Part shown: piece after piece, positions 35,714 to 44,320 of the stretch
Layout of the letters: every line of letters starts with the position of its first letter
Numbering within the stretch: position 1 is the first letter of the stretch
Origin: Arthrobacter woluwensis
GTDB lineage: Bacteria > Actinomycetota > Actinomycetes > Actinomycetales > Micrococcaceae
Assembly (NCBI RefSeq): GCF_900105345.1
Contig: NZ_FNSN01000003.1
Location: 2,728,001 to 2,792,000, forward strand
DNA: 64,000 nt
Direction of reading: 5' to 3'
Notes under the pieces: generated by a model
What the model saw: only the letters and a program-made list of their open reading frames with translations
Databases searched by the model: none
What the model was told of the DNA's origin: nothing
Program-made: the position numbers and the translations under genes

Positions 35714-36625
35714 TCAATGTGCGTTTTCAAAGACATGGAACAGGATAAAGGCCACCGGTGCGGCGAAGAGAACCGAGTCCAGCCGGTCCATCACGCCGCC
35801 GTGCCCGGGAAGGATCGAGCTCATGTCCTTGACGCCCAGCTCCCGCTTGACCATCGACTCGGCCAGGTCCCCGGCCGTGGCGGCGCCGACCATGCCGATC
35901 GCCAGGACGACACCCAGCCACCACGGCTTGTCGAGGAAGAACACGCAGGCCAGGATGCCGATGAGGACGGCTCCGGCCACCGAACCGGCGAAACCCTCCC
36001 AGGACTTTTTGGGGCTGATCTTCGGCGCCATCGGGTGCTTGCCAAGCGAAGCCCCCACCAGGTAGCCGAAGGTGTCATTCGCGACCACCAGGAGCAGCAT
36101 GGTCATCAGCTGGAACACGCCTTGCGGAGCCTGACCGCCCGGCCAGAGACCGATGCTGGCCTGTCCCACCCCGGTGTGCATGGCCAGGACCGCGAAGCTG
36201 ATGAAGAACGGCACCCACGCCAGGATGAAGATGCTCGCGTAGATGCTGGGGGCAGCCCCTTCGGCGGACTCGGCGCTGCGCCAGACCAGGATCGCGAAGG
36301 CGCCGGCCACCACCCCGTAGAGCAGGGCTTCGAGTCCTCCGAAATAGGAGACGAACGGCAGCGCGACCGAGGCCAGCATGAGGGGCGCGATCGTCACCCG
36401 GATGCCATAGCTCTCCAGGGCGCGGGCGACCTCCCAGACGCCGAGACAGGCGAAGCCCGTCACGACGGCCACGAAGCCGAGAGGAAGGAAGAACAGCGTG
36501 CCCAGCACCACGACGAGCAGTCCGAGCCCCACGCCGATGGCGGCCGGGAGATCCCGGCCGGCCTTCGGCGTGGGGTTGGGACGCGCGGTTCGCGGGGGAC
36601 GGCGCCGCCCGGCGTGCTCAGTCAT
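35714..36625 (-). CDS. cdsA: phosphatidate cytidylyltransferase
   Basis: Integral membrane enzyme that makes CDP-diacylglycerol from phosphatidate and CTP, the entry point to phospholipid synthesis. 303 residues with about eight helices. The C-terminal signature SMVKRELGVKDMSSILPGHGGVMDRLDS matches the CDS family pattern in full. The basic N-terminal tail of about 25 residues is typical of actinobacteria. The ATG overlaps the frr stop by one base (TGATG). Confidence 0.96.
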   Translation of the reverse strand: MTEHAGRRRPPRTARPNPTPKAGRDLPAAIGVGLGLLVVVLGTLFFLPLGFVAVVTGFACLGVWEVARALESYGIRVTIAPLMLASVALPFVSYFGGLEALLYGVVAGAFAILVWRSAESAEGAAPSIYASIFILAWVPFFISFAVLAMHTGVGQASIGLWPGGQAPQGVFQLMTMLLLVVANDTFGYLVGASLGKHPMAPKISPKKSWEGFAGSVAGAVLIGILACVFFLDKPWWLGVVLAIGMVGAATAGDLAESMVKRELGVKDMSSILPGHGGVMDRLDSVLFAAPVAFILFHVFENAH

Positions 36626-37182
36626 CAGACTTCGAGGAGCTCAGCTTCCTTGCGCTTCAGCAGCTCGTCGATCGCGTCGACGTGCTGCTTGGTCAGGGCA
36701 TCGAGCTCCTTCTCGCCACGGGCGCCGTCGTCCTCGCCGGCTTCGCCGTCCTTGACGAGCTTGTCCAGGGTGTCCTTGGCTTTGCGGCGGATGGAACGGA
36801 CGGAGACCTTGGCGTCTTCGGCCTTGCCCTTGACGATCTTGACGTACTCCTTGCGGCGCTCCTGCGTCAGCTCGGGGAGCACCACGCGGATGACGTTGCC
36901 GTCGTTGGACGGGTTGGCGCCCACCTCGGAGTCGCTGAGGGCCTTCTCGATGTCACGCAGAGCCGTCTTGTCGTACGGGGTGATGAGGATGGTGCGGGCT
37001 TCCGGAACGGCGAAGGAGGCCAGCTGCTGCAGAGGAGTGGGAGTGCCGTAGTACTCCACGATCACCTTGCTGTAGAGAGCCGGGTTCGCGCGACCCGTGC
37101 GCACCGAGGCGAAATCTTCCTTGGCCACCTCGATGGCCTTGTCCATCTTTTCGCCCGCTTCGAGCAGGGTCTCTTCGATCAC
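36625..37182 (-). CDS. frr: ribosome recycling factor
   Basis: 185-residue factor that, with EF-G, splits post-termination ribosomes. The sequence [62 protein letters not shown] is diagnostic. The GTG at 37182 is chosen: AGGAGA is 6 bases upstream and the resulting length is standard, while the open frame to 37242 runs through a hairpin. It probably has its own promoter, with -10 TAGGAT at 37240-37245 (minus strand). A 7-bp hairpin (37212-37230) falls in the leader. Confidence 0.97.
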   Translation of the reverse strand: MIEETLLEAGEKMDKAIEVAKEDFASVRTGRANPALYSKVIVEYYGTPTPLQQLASFAVPEARTILITPYDKTALRDIEKALSDSEVGANPSNDGNVIRVVLPELTQERRKEYVKIVKGKAEDAKVSVRSIRRKAKDTLDKLVKDGEAGEDDGARGEKELDALTKQHVDAIDELLKRKEAELLEV

Positions 37183-37211
37183 GGTTTCTCCTGTGAACTC
37201 ATGGGTGAAAC

Positions 37212-37245
37212 GTGCCTGAGATCCAGGCACAACTACAAACATCCT
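37212..37245 (-). promoter_or_regulatory. frr promoter -10 and leader hairpin
   Basis: On the minus strand TAGGAT (37245-37240) is followed by the hairpin GTGCCTG-N5-CAGGCAC (37230-37212), then TTTC and, 30 bases on, the frr GTG. The hairpin could act as a weak pyrH terminator or as a leader structure. Confidence 0.4.
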
Positions 37246-37302
37246 AGCCGCAGCCGCCGCCCCCGGCCTTCCGCAGGGTTCGGGGCGGCCGCGGCCGTGG
37301 TG

Positions 37303-38043
37303 TTACGGGGTGACGCGGGTGCCGAGGTCCTCACCGAGGATGGCGCGGGTGACGTTGCCTTCGCCCTCCATGCCGAAAACCAGCATGGGGAGCTTGTTGT
37401 CCTTGCACATGGTCATGGCCGTCTGATCCATGACGCGGATGTCGCGTCGCAGGGCCTCGTCATAGCTGAGGACGTCGAGCTTCTCGGCGTCCGGATTGGT
37501 CTTGGGGTCCGCGGTGTAGACGCCGTCCACGCCGCTCTTCGCCATGAGGACCTCGTCGGCGTGGATCTCCAGCGCGCGCTGGGCCGCCACGGTGTCCGTC
37601 GAGAAGTACGGCAGGCCTGCGCCCGCCCCGAAGATCACCACACGGTTCTTCTCCATGTGACGGATGGCACGGCGCGGGATGTAGACCTCGGCCACCTGAG
37701 CCATGGAGATCGCGGACTGCACGCGGGTGTCGACGCCGGCCTGCTCCAGGAAGTCCTGCAGGGCCAGGCTGTTCATGACCGTGCCGAGCATGCCCATGTA
37801 GTCCGCACGGGACCGGTCCATGCCGCTCTGCGACAGTTCGGCGCCCCGGAAGAAGTTGCCACCGCCCACCACGACGGCCACTTCCACCTCGTTCCTGACC
37901 GCCTCGGCGATCTGGGTGGCGATGCCACGCACCGTCTCAGGATCGACGCCCAGCTTGCCTCCACCGAAGACCTCGCCGGAGAGCTTCAGCAGCACTCGAC
38001 GGCGGCGCGGCGACGGATCGTTGGCGATGGTGGTGTTTTCCAT
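37303..38043 (-). CDS. pyrH: UMP kinase
   Basis: 246-residue bacterial UMP kinase of the amino-acid kinase family, UMP to UDP. It shows [105 protein letters not shown] and [20 protein letters not shown]. The ATG at 38043 follows GGGAGG by 4 bases. Position between tsf and frr is the canonical order. Confidence 0.97.
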   Translation of the reverse strand: MENTTIANDPSPRRRRVLLKLSGEVFGGGKLGVDPETVRGIATQIAEAVRNEVEVAVVVGGGNFFRGAELSQSGMDRSRADYMGMLGTVMNSLALQDFLEQAGVDTRVQSAISMAQVAEVYIPRRAIRHMEKNRVVIFGAGAGLPYFSTDTVAAQRALEIHADEVLMAKSGVDGVYTADPKTNPDAEKLDVLSYDEALRRDIRVMDQTAMTMCKDNKLPMLVFGMEGEGNVTRAILGEDLGTRVTP

Positions 38044-38155
38044 GGGGCCTCCCTGGCTCGGTTCTGTCTTCACTATATGTTGCGGAGCCCGGCGCCAGCG
38101 GCGCCGTCTGTGTGCCCTCCCCTGGCGGGCGGAAACCGTCCGTCGGTGCGCACAC

Positions 38156-38189
38156 AAAAGGGGCGGCTACCGAAGTAGCCACCCCTTCT
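38156..38189 (-). terminator. intrinsic terminator after tsf
   Basis: Stem GGGG-x-GGCTAC/GTAGCC-x-CCCC with tetraloop at 38160-38185, followed on the minus strand by TTTT. A good intrinsic terminator 10 bases beyond the tsf stop; pyrH therefore needs its own promoter or read-through. Confidence 0.85.
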
Positions 38190-38199
38190 GAATGTCTGA

Positions 38200-39036
38200 C
38201 TAGGAGCCGACGCGGAAGCGTGCGACGGCCACAGCCTGGACGCCCGCCTCTTCGAGGACGGCGCCGACGGTCTTCTTGGCGTCCTTGGCGAATGCCTGGT
38301 CCACGAGAACCTCGCCCTTGAAGAAGCCGGTCACGCGGCCTTCGACGATCTTCGGCAGCGCAGCCTCGGGCTTGCCCTCGGCCTTGGCGGTCTCCTCGGC
38401 GATGCGGCGCTCGTTGTCGACCAGCTCGGCCGGAACGTCTTCACGGGTCAGGTAGTTCGGGGCCATGGCGGCCACGTGAACGGCGACGTCGTGAGCGGCG
38501 GTCTCGGCGGCCTCGCCGGTGCCGGAGACGGCGAACAGCACGCCGACCTGAGCCGGGAGGTCCTTGGAGGTCTTGTGCAGGTAGGCGTCAACGGTGCCAC
38601 CCTCGACGCGGGCCACGCGGCGAACGGCGACCTTCTCGCCCAGCACGGCGCCCTCTTCGACGACGACCTCGGACAGCGGCTTGCCGTCGACGTCGGCGGC
38701 GAGCAGGGTCTCCAGGTCACCGGTGTTGGCGGCCACGGCTGCGGCGAGCACCTTGTCGGCGATGGAGATGAACTTGTCGCTCTTGGCGACGAAGTCGGTC
38801 TCGCAGTTGACCTCGACCATGTAGCCGACGTTGCCCACGACCTTGGCGGCGACGAGGCCCTCGGCGGTGGAGCGGCCTTCGCGCTTGGTGGCGCCCTTCA
38901 GGCCCTTGATACGGATGATTTCAATGGCCTTCTCGGCATCACCGTTGGCCTCGTCAAGAGCCTTCTTGACGTCCATCATGCCGGCGCCGGTGCGCTCACG
39001 CAGGGCCTTGATGTCAGCAGCAGTGTAGTTCGCCAT
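38200..39036 (-). CDS. tsf: elongation factor Ts
   Basis: 278-residue guanine nucleotide exchange factor for EF-Tu. The N-terminal UBA domain NYTAADIKALRERTGAGMMDVKKALDEANGDAEKAIEIIRIKG is followed by VEVNCETDFVAKSDKF (EF-Tu contact) and C-terminal GFFKGEVLVDQAFAKDAKKTV. Start ATG 39036. Downstream of rpsB with tandem hairpins in the gap. Confidence 0.98.
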   Translation of the reverse strand: MANYTAADIKALRERTGAGMMDVKKALDEANGDAEKAIEIIRIKGLKGATKREGRSTAEGLVAAKVVGNVGYMVEVNCETDFVAKSDKFISIADKVLAAAVAANTGDLETLLAADVDGKPLSEVVVEEGAVLGEKVAVRRVARVEGGTVDAYLHKTSKDLPAQVGVLFAVSGTGEAAETAAHDVAVHVAAMAPNYLTREDVPAELVDNERRIAEETAKAEGKPEAALPKIVEGRVTGFFKGEVLVDQAFAKDAKKTVGAVLEEAGVQAVAVARFRVGS

Positions 39037-39086
39037 GGGAACCCCTCAAATGTGTTGTTGCGTCTAAAGATCTGGGTATGACATGC

Positions 39087-39152
39087 GTGACAGGATGGCC
39101 GCCCGGAGGCAGCCATCCTGTCACCAGCCGTTCCGGGCGGGGCCCGGAACGG
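39087..39152 (-). terminator. tandem hairpins between rpsB and tsf
   Basis: Two strong hairpins lie side by side in the 130-base gap. The first is CCGTTCCGGGC-N3-GCCCGGAACGG (39128-39152). The second is GTGACAGGATGGC-N12-GCCATCCTGTCAC (39087-39099 with 39112-39124). Neither is followed by a clear T-run, so partial termination, RNA processing or message stabilisation are all possible. Confidence 0.6.
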
Positions 39153-39166
39153 TCGCAGTCAGGGAC

Positions 39167-40000
39167 TTACTCGGCGGCCGGAGCCTCAGCAGCGGGAGCC
39201 TCAGTAGCTTCAGCAGCGGGAGCCTCAGCAGCCTTCTCGCCTTCCAGGAGCTCGCGCTCCCAGGCGGCCAGGGGCTCTTCAGCAGTCTCGGCGGTGCCGT
39301 TTGCGCGGTTGTTACGAGCGATCAAACCCTCGGCGACGGCGTCGGCAACAACGCGGGTCAGCAGGTTCACGGAGCGGATGGCGTCATCGTTGCCCGGGAT
39401 CGGGAAGTCGACCTCATCCGGATCGCAGTTGGTGTCGAGGATGGCGACGACCGGGATACCCAGCTTCTTGGCCTCGTCAACCGCCAGGTGCTCCTTCTTG
39501 GTGTCAACCACCCAGAGGAGGGAAGGGGTCTTCGTGAGGTTGCGGATACCACCGAGGTTGGCCTCGAGCTTGGTCAGCTCACGCTTGAGGAGCAGGAGCT
39601 CCTTCTTGGTGTAGCCGGAGCCGGCGACGTCGTCGAAGTTGAGCTCTTCGAGCTCCTTCATGCGCTGGATGCGCTTGGCGACGGTCTGGAAGTTGGTGAG
39701 CATACCGCCCAGCCAGCGCTGGTTCACGTAGGGCTGGCCCACGCGGGTGGCCTGCTCGGCGATTGCTTCCTGAGCCTGCTTCTTGGTGCCGACGAAGAGC
39801 ACGGTGCCGCCGTGGGCGACCGTGGCCTTGACGTGCTCGTAGGCACGGTCGATGTAGGACAGAGCCTGCTGCAGGTCGATGATGTAGATGCCGTTGCGCT
39901 CGGTGAGGATGAAGCGCTTCATCTTCGGGTTCCAACGGCGGGTCTGGTGGCCGAAGTGGACACCGCTGTCGAGCAGCTGGCGCATGGTTACGACGGGCAT
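39167..40000 (-). CDS. rpsB: 30S ribosomal protein S2
   Basis: 277 residues. [31 protein letters not shown] and [13 protein letters not shown] are S2 signatures. The last about 30 residues are a low-complexity Ala/Glu/Pro tail ([22 protein letters not shown]), as in other actinobacterial S2 proteins. GGAAGGAG precedes the ATG by 8 bases. Confidence 0.98.
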   Translation of the reverse strand: MPVVTMRQLLDSGVHFGHQTRRWNPKMKRFILTERNGIYIIDLQQALSYIDRAYEHVKATVAHGGTVLFVGTKKQAQEAIAEQATRVGQPYVNQRWLGGMLTNFQTVAKRIQRMKELEELNFDDVAGSGYTKKELLLLKRELTKLEANLGGIRNLTKTPSLLWVVDTKKEHLAVDEAKKLGIPVVAILDTNCDPDEVDFPIPGNDDAIRSVNLLTRVVADAVAEGLIARNNRANGTAETAEEPLAAWERELLEGEKAAEAPAAEATEAPAAEAPAAE

Positions 40001-40408
40001 GCCATCGCTCCTTCCGGCAGGTCACGCGTTCTCGTGAGAGGGCCTTTCGAGTGGCCGCTCTTGCCCTGCCATAGTGTTTTTGTCGGTTATCAGTCCGGAC
40101 ATCACATCCGGGCTCCTGGTGCCCCAGGAACCACTCGCCGCGTCCCGGTGAACCCGGAAACGTGGACCGTGAGCAGTCCCAGCCCACAGCGATCACTCCG
40201 CGAACGGATTGAGGGGGCTGCGAGGATGGACACGCGAAGTCAGTCGGCGCGACCTCCGCCGGGCAGGCGCAGGGCACAGAAGACTGCAGTCCCCAGTGTA
40301 CTACACGGGCGCTACCCACCCCGCTCTCCACAGGGTGCCGCGCCTCACCTCTCCACATACGCCATCAGCCTCGTTTCCCCCCTGCCGAAGCCCGGCGACA
40401 GTGGAGTC
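40001..40408. other. 408-base gene-free gap: rpsB leader and divergent promoters
   Basis: No convincing gene. The rpsB-proximal part holds an imperfect hairpin AGAG-GGCC/GGCC-G-CTCT (40037-40061) and, upstream on the minus strand, a possible -10 CACTAT (40071-40076), giving an untranslated leader of about 65-70 bases. In many bacteria S2 autoregulates through its leader; whether this hairpin does is unknown. The M23 gene promoter must lie in the right-hand part, where I see no clear boxes. Confidence 0.5.
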
Positions 40409-41041
40409 ATGACGAGCACGAAGACCCTGGACCGACCACGAAGCTGTCCGCAGCCAGCCCGTCCACCACGACGGCGCCGGGTCGCCGCCCGCCCCGTCGT
40501 CCGGACAGGCGTTCTGGTGGCGTCGCTGCTGGCGGCACTGCCCGTCTCCGCCGCGGCGGACTCCCCAGGAGTCATCCACTCCTCGTCACACGGACCCACG
40601 GCCGGGGCCGCCTCTCACTGGGACTGGCCCTTGGAACATCCCGGACGGCCTCTGCGTCACGATGTGCTGCGACCATTCGATCCGCCCGACCAGCCCTGGC
40701 TGAGCGGGCACCGTGGAGTCGATCTCCGAGCTTCAGAAGGCGATGGGGCCGCCGTCCTCTCCCCCGCCGACGGCGTCGTCAGCTTCCGCGGCACCGTCGT
40801 GGACCGCCCGGTCATCACCATCGACCATGGTCATGGACTGAAGAGCAGCTTCGAACCGGTCGAGAGTGATCTGAAACCCGGAGAGGCGGTGCACCGGGGC
40901 CAGCGCATCGGCTCGCTTCGGCCCGGACACTGCGCCGTGTCCGTCTGCGTCCACTGGGGCGTACGTCGGGAGGACGACTATGTGGACCCCCTGCGTTTCA
41001 TCCAGGACCCCCGCCCATCGATCCTGCTGCCCTGGAGATGA
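40409..41041 (+). CDS. secreted M23 family peptidase-like protein
   Basis: 210-residue exported protein. The signal region has an Arg-rich n-region (about 11-32), a hydrophobic core (GVLVASLLAALPVSAAA) and likely cleavage after Ala50. The M23/LytM domain has HRGVDLRA (zinc ligands His101 and Asp105), SPADGVVSFRGTVVDRPVITIDHGHGLKSSFEPV and the final VHWGVR (His182). The usual HxH is here CVHWG, with cysteine two residues before the histidine, so one catalytic histidine is replaced. Two cysteines (175, 180) may pair. It could be a degenerate, non-hydrolytic LytM protein that binds or activates other enzymes. Divergent from rpsB, as in other actinobacteria. Confidence 0.85.
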   Translation: MTSTKTLDRPRSCPQPARPPRRRRVAARPVVRTGVLVASLLAALPVSAAADSPGVIHSSSHGPTAGAASHWDWPLEHPGRPLRHDVLRPFDPPDQPWLSGHRGVDLRASEGDGAAVLSPADGVVSFRGTVVDRPVITIDHGHGLKSSFEPVESDLKPGEAVHRGQRIGSLRPGHCAVSVCVHWGVRREDDYVDPLRFIQDPRPSILLPWR

Positions 41042-41151
41042 GTGCCTCCTCATGCCGCAGGCCGGCTCCCCCGCGGGGAACCGGCCTGCCAGTGGAGCGG
41101 ATCGTCACGGCGACGGATGAAGTGCCGCGTGGAATCTTCGGGGCGCCGCCG

Positions 41152-42342
41152 TCAGACGATGGCGGAGATCCCGGTGATGGCGCGTCCCGTCACCAGGGTG
41201 TTGATCTCGTAGGTGCCCTCATAGGAGTAGATGGCCTCGGCGTCGGCGAAGATCTTGGCGATCTCATAGTCGGTCACGATGCCGTTGCCGCCCAGAAGGC
41301 TGCGGCCGATCGCCACCGACTCACGCATCCGCGCAGTGGTGAACGCCTTGGCCAGCGCGGACTGCTCATCCTTGGCGACTCCGGCGTCCTCGAGCTGCGA
41401 CAGCCGGACCATCATGCCCATGGAGCTCACGGCGTTGCCGAGGATCTTGACGAGCTGCTCCTGCACGAGCTGGAACGAGGCCAGCGGGCGGCCGAACTGG
41501 TGACGCTCCACCGCGTAGCGCCGCGCGACGTCGAACGCGGCGAGCTGCTGCCCCACCGCCTGCCAGGCGACTGCCAGGCGGGTGACCTTGAGGACCTTAT
41601 TGGTGTCCCGGAAGCTGTTGCCGCCCGCGAGCTTGTGGCTGTCCGGAACGACGACGTTCTCCAGCACGATGTCCGCGTTCTGGACGGTGCGCAGCGAGAT
41701 CTTGTTCTCAATCTTCGTGGCACGGTAGCCCGGCAGCGTGGTGTCCACGAGGAACGCCTTGACCTGGTTGTCCGCGACGTCACGGGCGTAGATGACGACG
41801 TAGTCCGAGAAGGTGGCGTTGCCGATCCAGCGCTTCGCGCCGTTGAGGATCCAGGTGTCGCCGTCCTTCTGCGCGGTGGTCCGCGTGCCGCCGGCCACGT
41901 CCGAACCACCGAGGGGTTCGGTCAGGCCGAAGGCGCCGATCTTCTTCATGGCGTAGATGTCCGGCAGCCACGCTTCCTTCTGCTCCTCCGAGGCGAGCGC
42001 CTCGATCGAGCCGGTGAAGAGGCCGTCATGGACTCCCATGAAGGTGGCGATGGACGTGTCCGCACGCGTGAACTCGGCGTGGACGATGCCCGCGAACAGG
42101 TTCGAATACCCCTGGCGGTGCACCGGGCTCATCACGTCCAGCTCCGCGAGCTTGGGAATCAGCTCCATGGGGAATTCGCCGCGGTTCCAGCAGTCCACGG
42201 CGATGGGCCGGACCTCACGGTCGAGCCACGTCCTGATCTCGCTCAGGCGGTCGCGCTCCTTGTCGGAGAGCAATTGTTCGAAGGCGAAGAAGTCGCCATC
42301 CGCGTACGGCAGATTGTTGATGTCCAGCTCGGCCTTGGCCAT
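41152..42342 (-). CDS. acyl-CoA dehydrogenase, glutaryl-CoA dehydrogenase-like subfamily
   Basis: 396-residue flavoenzyme. It shows GAFGLTEPLGGSDVAGGTRTTAQKDGDTWILNGAKRWIGNATFSDYVVIYAR, ERHQFGRPLASFQLVQEQLVKIL and the C-terminal IYSYEGTYEINTLVTGRAITGI with the catalytic glutamate, closest to the GCDH/ACX4 branch. The arginine that GCDH uses for the distal carboxylate does not appear at the expected place (TRADTSIATFMGVH), so a monocarboxylic substrate is more likely. The ATG at 42342 is chosen because AGGGAT precedes it. A 16-bp palindrome lies 22 bases upstream. It stands alone. Confidence 0.9.
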   Translation of the reverse strand: MAKAELDINNLPYADGDFFAFEQLLSDKERDRLSEIRTWLDREVRPIAVDCWNRGEFPMELIPKLAELDVMSPVHRQGYSNLFAGIVHAEFTRADTSIATFMGVHDGLFTGSIEALASEEQKEAWLPDIYAMKKIGAFGLTEPLGGSDVAGGTRTTAQKDGDTWILNGAKRWIGNATFSDYVVIYARDVADNQVKAFLVDTTLPGYRATKIENKISLRTVQNADIVLENVVVPDSHKLAGGNSFRDTNKVLKVTRLAVAWQAVGQQLAAFDVARRYAVERHQFGRPLASFQLVQEQLVKILGNAVSSMGMMVRLSQLEDAGVAKDEQSALAKAFTTARMRESVAIGRSLLGGNGIVTDYEIAKIFADAEAIYSYEGTYEINTLVTGRAITGISAIV

Positions 42343-42363
42343 GATCCCTCCACAGGAATTGAT

Positions 42364-42379
42364 GTTACTCATGAGTAAC
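42364..42379. promoter_or_regulatory. palindromic operator upstream of acyl-CoA dehydrogenase
   Basis: Uninterrupted perfect palindrome GTTACTCATGAGTAAC, 22-37 bases before the gene. The TTACT...AGTAA pattern is typical of TetR-type fatty-acid regulators. No regulator gene is adjacent. Confidence 0.55.
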
Positions 42380-42480
42380 TTATCCCACTTTGCGGGCCGG
42401 GTAAAGGGTGCGTCAGGCCACCGGCCGAGCCGCAACAATCGCGGACCCGCCGACATAATCCGGGGGCCGCTGGAACATTC

Positions 42481-42509
42481 TTGGTGCGACCTGGGTCACA
42501 TGCCAAGAT
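42481..42509 (+). promoter_or_regulatory. promoter of the ATP-grasp/hydrolase pair
   Basis: TTGGTG and CAAGAT are separated by 17 bases, 33 bases before the ATG of the ATP-grasp gene, which also has GGAGGGAAGGA as ribosome site. Confidence 0.5.
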
Positions 42510-42541
42510 GTCGCTACGTACCCCGGAGGGAAGGAATCGCC

Positions 42542-44296
42542 ATGGTCCGGAAAGCAGCGTCCAACGGAGCAGACAGCCAGCAGGGCACCACCGCAGCCAC
42601 CGCGTCGCCACGCACCAGAAAAGCCGTAGCGACGGCCGTTCCGCCCGAACCGACGCCCACGCTCGAACCGGTCGCGCCGACCCTCGAACCCACGGTCGCC
42701 GCCGTCGTCGCTCCGGATGTCAAGACCGGCCCTGCCAAGACCTCCGGCGTGCGCGGCGCCCTCACCAAGCGCATCCCCGCGCCGCGCCGTTCACGCACCA
42801 GCAAGCCGGCTCCCCGCATCCGCAACCGCAGCAAGGGCGACGGACGCCACCTGAACAACATGTCGGAGATCCGGCACTTCTTCCGGACGGACGAATCCCC
42901 CATCTTCTTCGTGGGCGCCTCGGCGTTCAATCTCCTCGGTCTCGACCGCTGGGTCCGCGGTTTCTCCTACATCACCTACTACGACAGCTGGGAAGGCACC
43001 CATCCCCGGGTGTTCACTCCCGCCGACAAGCCGTACATCGAATTCCAGAGCGGCGAGGAGATCAACAACTGGCTGCTCACGAACCACGAGGTCCGCGCCC
43101 ACATCGAGCACCGCACCCCGGCCGGCGTGCATCCCAAGATCGTCATGGTCTTCTTCAATGAGGAGACCGAGCACATCTGCCAGGAACTCGGCTACGAGCT
43201 GATCCTTCCGCCGGCCGCCCTGCGCGAACGCCTCGACTCCAAGATGGAGACCACCCGCATCGCCACGTCCGCCGGCGTGGACAGCGTCCCGAACGTGATG
43301 ACGACGGTGGACAGCTGGGCCGACGTCGTGAAGGCCACCAAGGCGGCAAAGCTGGGCACGGACCTGGTCATCCAGACCGCCTACGGCGACTCCGGCAAGA
43401 CCACCTACTTCGTCACGTCGGAAGAGGAGTTCGACGCGGTCGCTGAAAACCTCCGAGGCGAGGAGGTGAAGATCATGAAGCGGATCAACAACCGCCCGAT
43501 CGCGGTCGAGGCCGTCATCACCCACCACGGCACCATCGTGGGCCCGTGCATGACCGAGATCACCGGCCATAAGGCGCTCACCCCGTACCGCGGCGGCTGG
43601 GCCGGCAACGAGATGTACCCGGACGTCCTGGCCGAGAAGGCACGGCATGCCACCACGGAACTCGTGCGGAAGCTCGGTGACCGTCTCGCGAAGGAGGGGT
43701 ACCGCGGGTTCTTCGAAGTCGACGTCCTGCTCGACACGGACACCGACGAGGTCTACCTCGGCGAGCTGAACCCCCGGATCAGCGGGGCCTCCGCCATCAC
43801 CAACGTGACGGCGGGCGCCTACGCCGATGTGCCGCTCTTCGTCTTCCACCTCCTTGAATACTCGGGCGTCGAGTTCACCCTGGACGTGGATGAGATCAAC
43901 GCCCGCTGGGAGGAACTCGCCTCAGAGGACGAGTGGAGCCACATGGTGATCAAACACACGGACAAGACCGTGGAGCACATCGACGCCGCCCCCACCACCG
44001 GACTGTATGTGCTGGACGGTCAGGGCCGGTTCGTCTTCGCGCACCGGGAGCTGGACTGGCACCTGGTCAACAACGAGTCGGAAGCGTTCTACCTGCGCAT
44101 CTATGGTCCGGGCGATTATCGCTGGAAGGGTGCGGACCTCGGGATCCTGGTCACGAAGGGCCGCCTCCAGGGCTCCCACGGCGGCCTGACGATCCATGCG
44201 CGCCACCTCATCGAGTCGATCCGGAGCATGTACCGCGCCACCCCGCTTCCGGATTCCGAACCCGTGAAATGGCCCGCTCCCGCGAAAGGGAATTAA
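42542..44296 (+). CDS. ATP-grasp ligase (biotin carboxylase-like), unknown substrate
   Basis: 584 residues. Residues 1-100 are low-complexity and basic (Ala/Pro/Thr/Arg) and look disordered. The core (about 105-450) has a preATP-grasp domain (SPIFFVGASAFNLLGLDRWVRGFSYITYYDSW). The ATP-grasp proper has VIQTAYGDSGKTTYFV as nucleotide loop, KIMKRINNRPIAVEAVI and the metal-binding ELNPRISGASAITN. There is no biotin domain or CoA motif, so it probably joins a carboxylate to an amine. About 130 residues at the C-terminus, including GLYVLDGQGRFVFA and GLTIHARHLIESIRSMY, are not assigned. It is followed after 24 bases by a serine hydrolase gene. Similar genes are often annotated only as biotin carboxylase. 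Confidence 0.82.
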   Translation: MVRKAASNGADSQQGTTAATASPRTRKAVATAVPPEPTPTLEPVAPTLEPTVAAVVAPDVKTGPAKTSGVRGALTKRIPAPRRSRTSKPAPRIRNRSKGDGRHLNNMSEIRHFFRTDESPIFFVGASAFNLLGLDRWVRGFSYITYYDSWEGTHPRVFTPADKPYIEFQSGEEINNWLLTNHEVRAHIEHRTPAGVHPKIVMVFFNEETEHICQELGYELILPPAALRERLDSKMETTRIATSAGVDSVPNVMTTVDSWADVVKATKAAKLGTDLVIQTAYGDSGKTTYFVTSEEEFDAVAENLRGEEVKIMKRINNRPIAVEAVITHHGTIVGPCMTEITGHKALTPYRGGWAGNEMYPDVLAEKARHATTELVRKLGDRLAKEGYRGFFEVDVLLDTDTDEVYLGELNPRISGASAITNVTAGAYADVPLFVFHLLEYSGVEFTLDVDEINARWEELASEDEWSHMVIKHTDKTVEHIDAAPTTGLYVLDGQGRFVFAHRELDWHLVNNESEAFYLRIYGPGDYRWKGADLGILVTKGRLQGSHGGLTIHARHLIESIRSMYRATPLPDSEPVKWPAPAKGN

Positions 44297-44320
44297 ATTA
44301 CCCATGCCATACTTGGTGGA

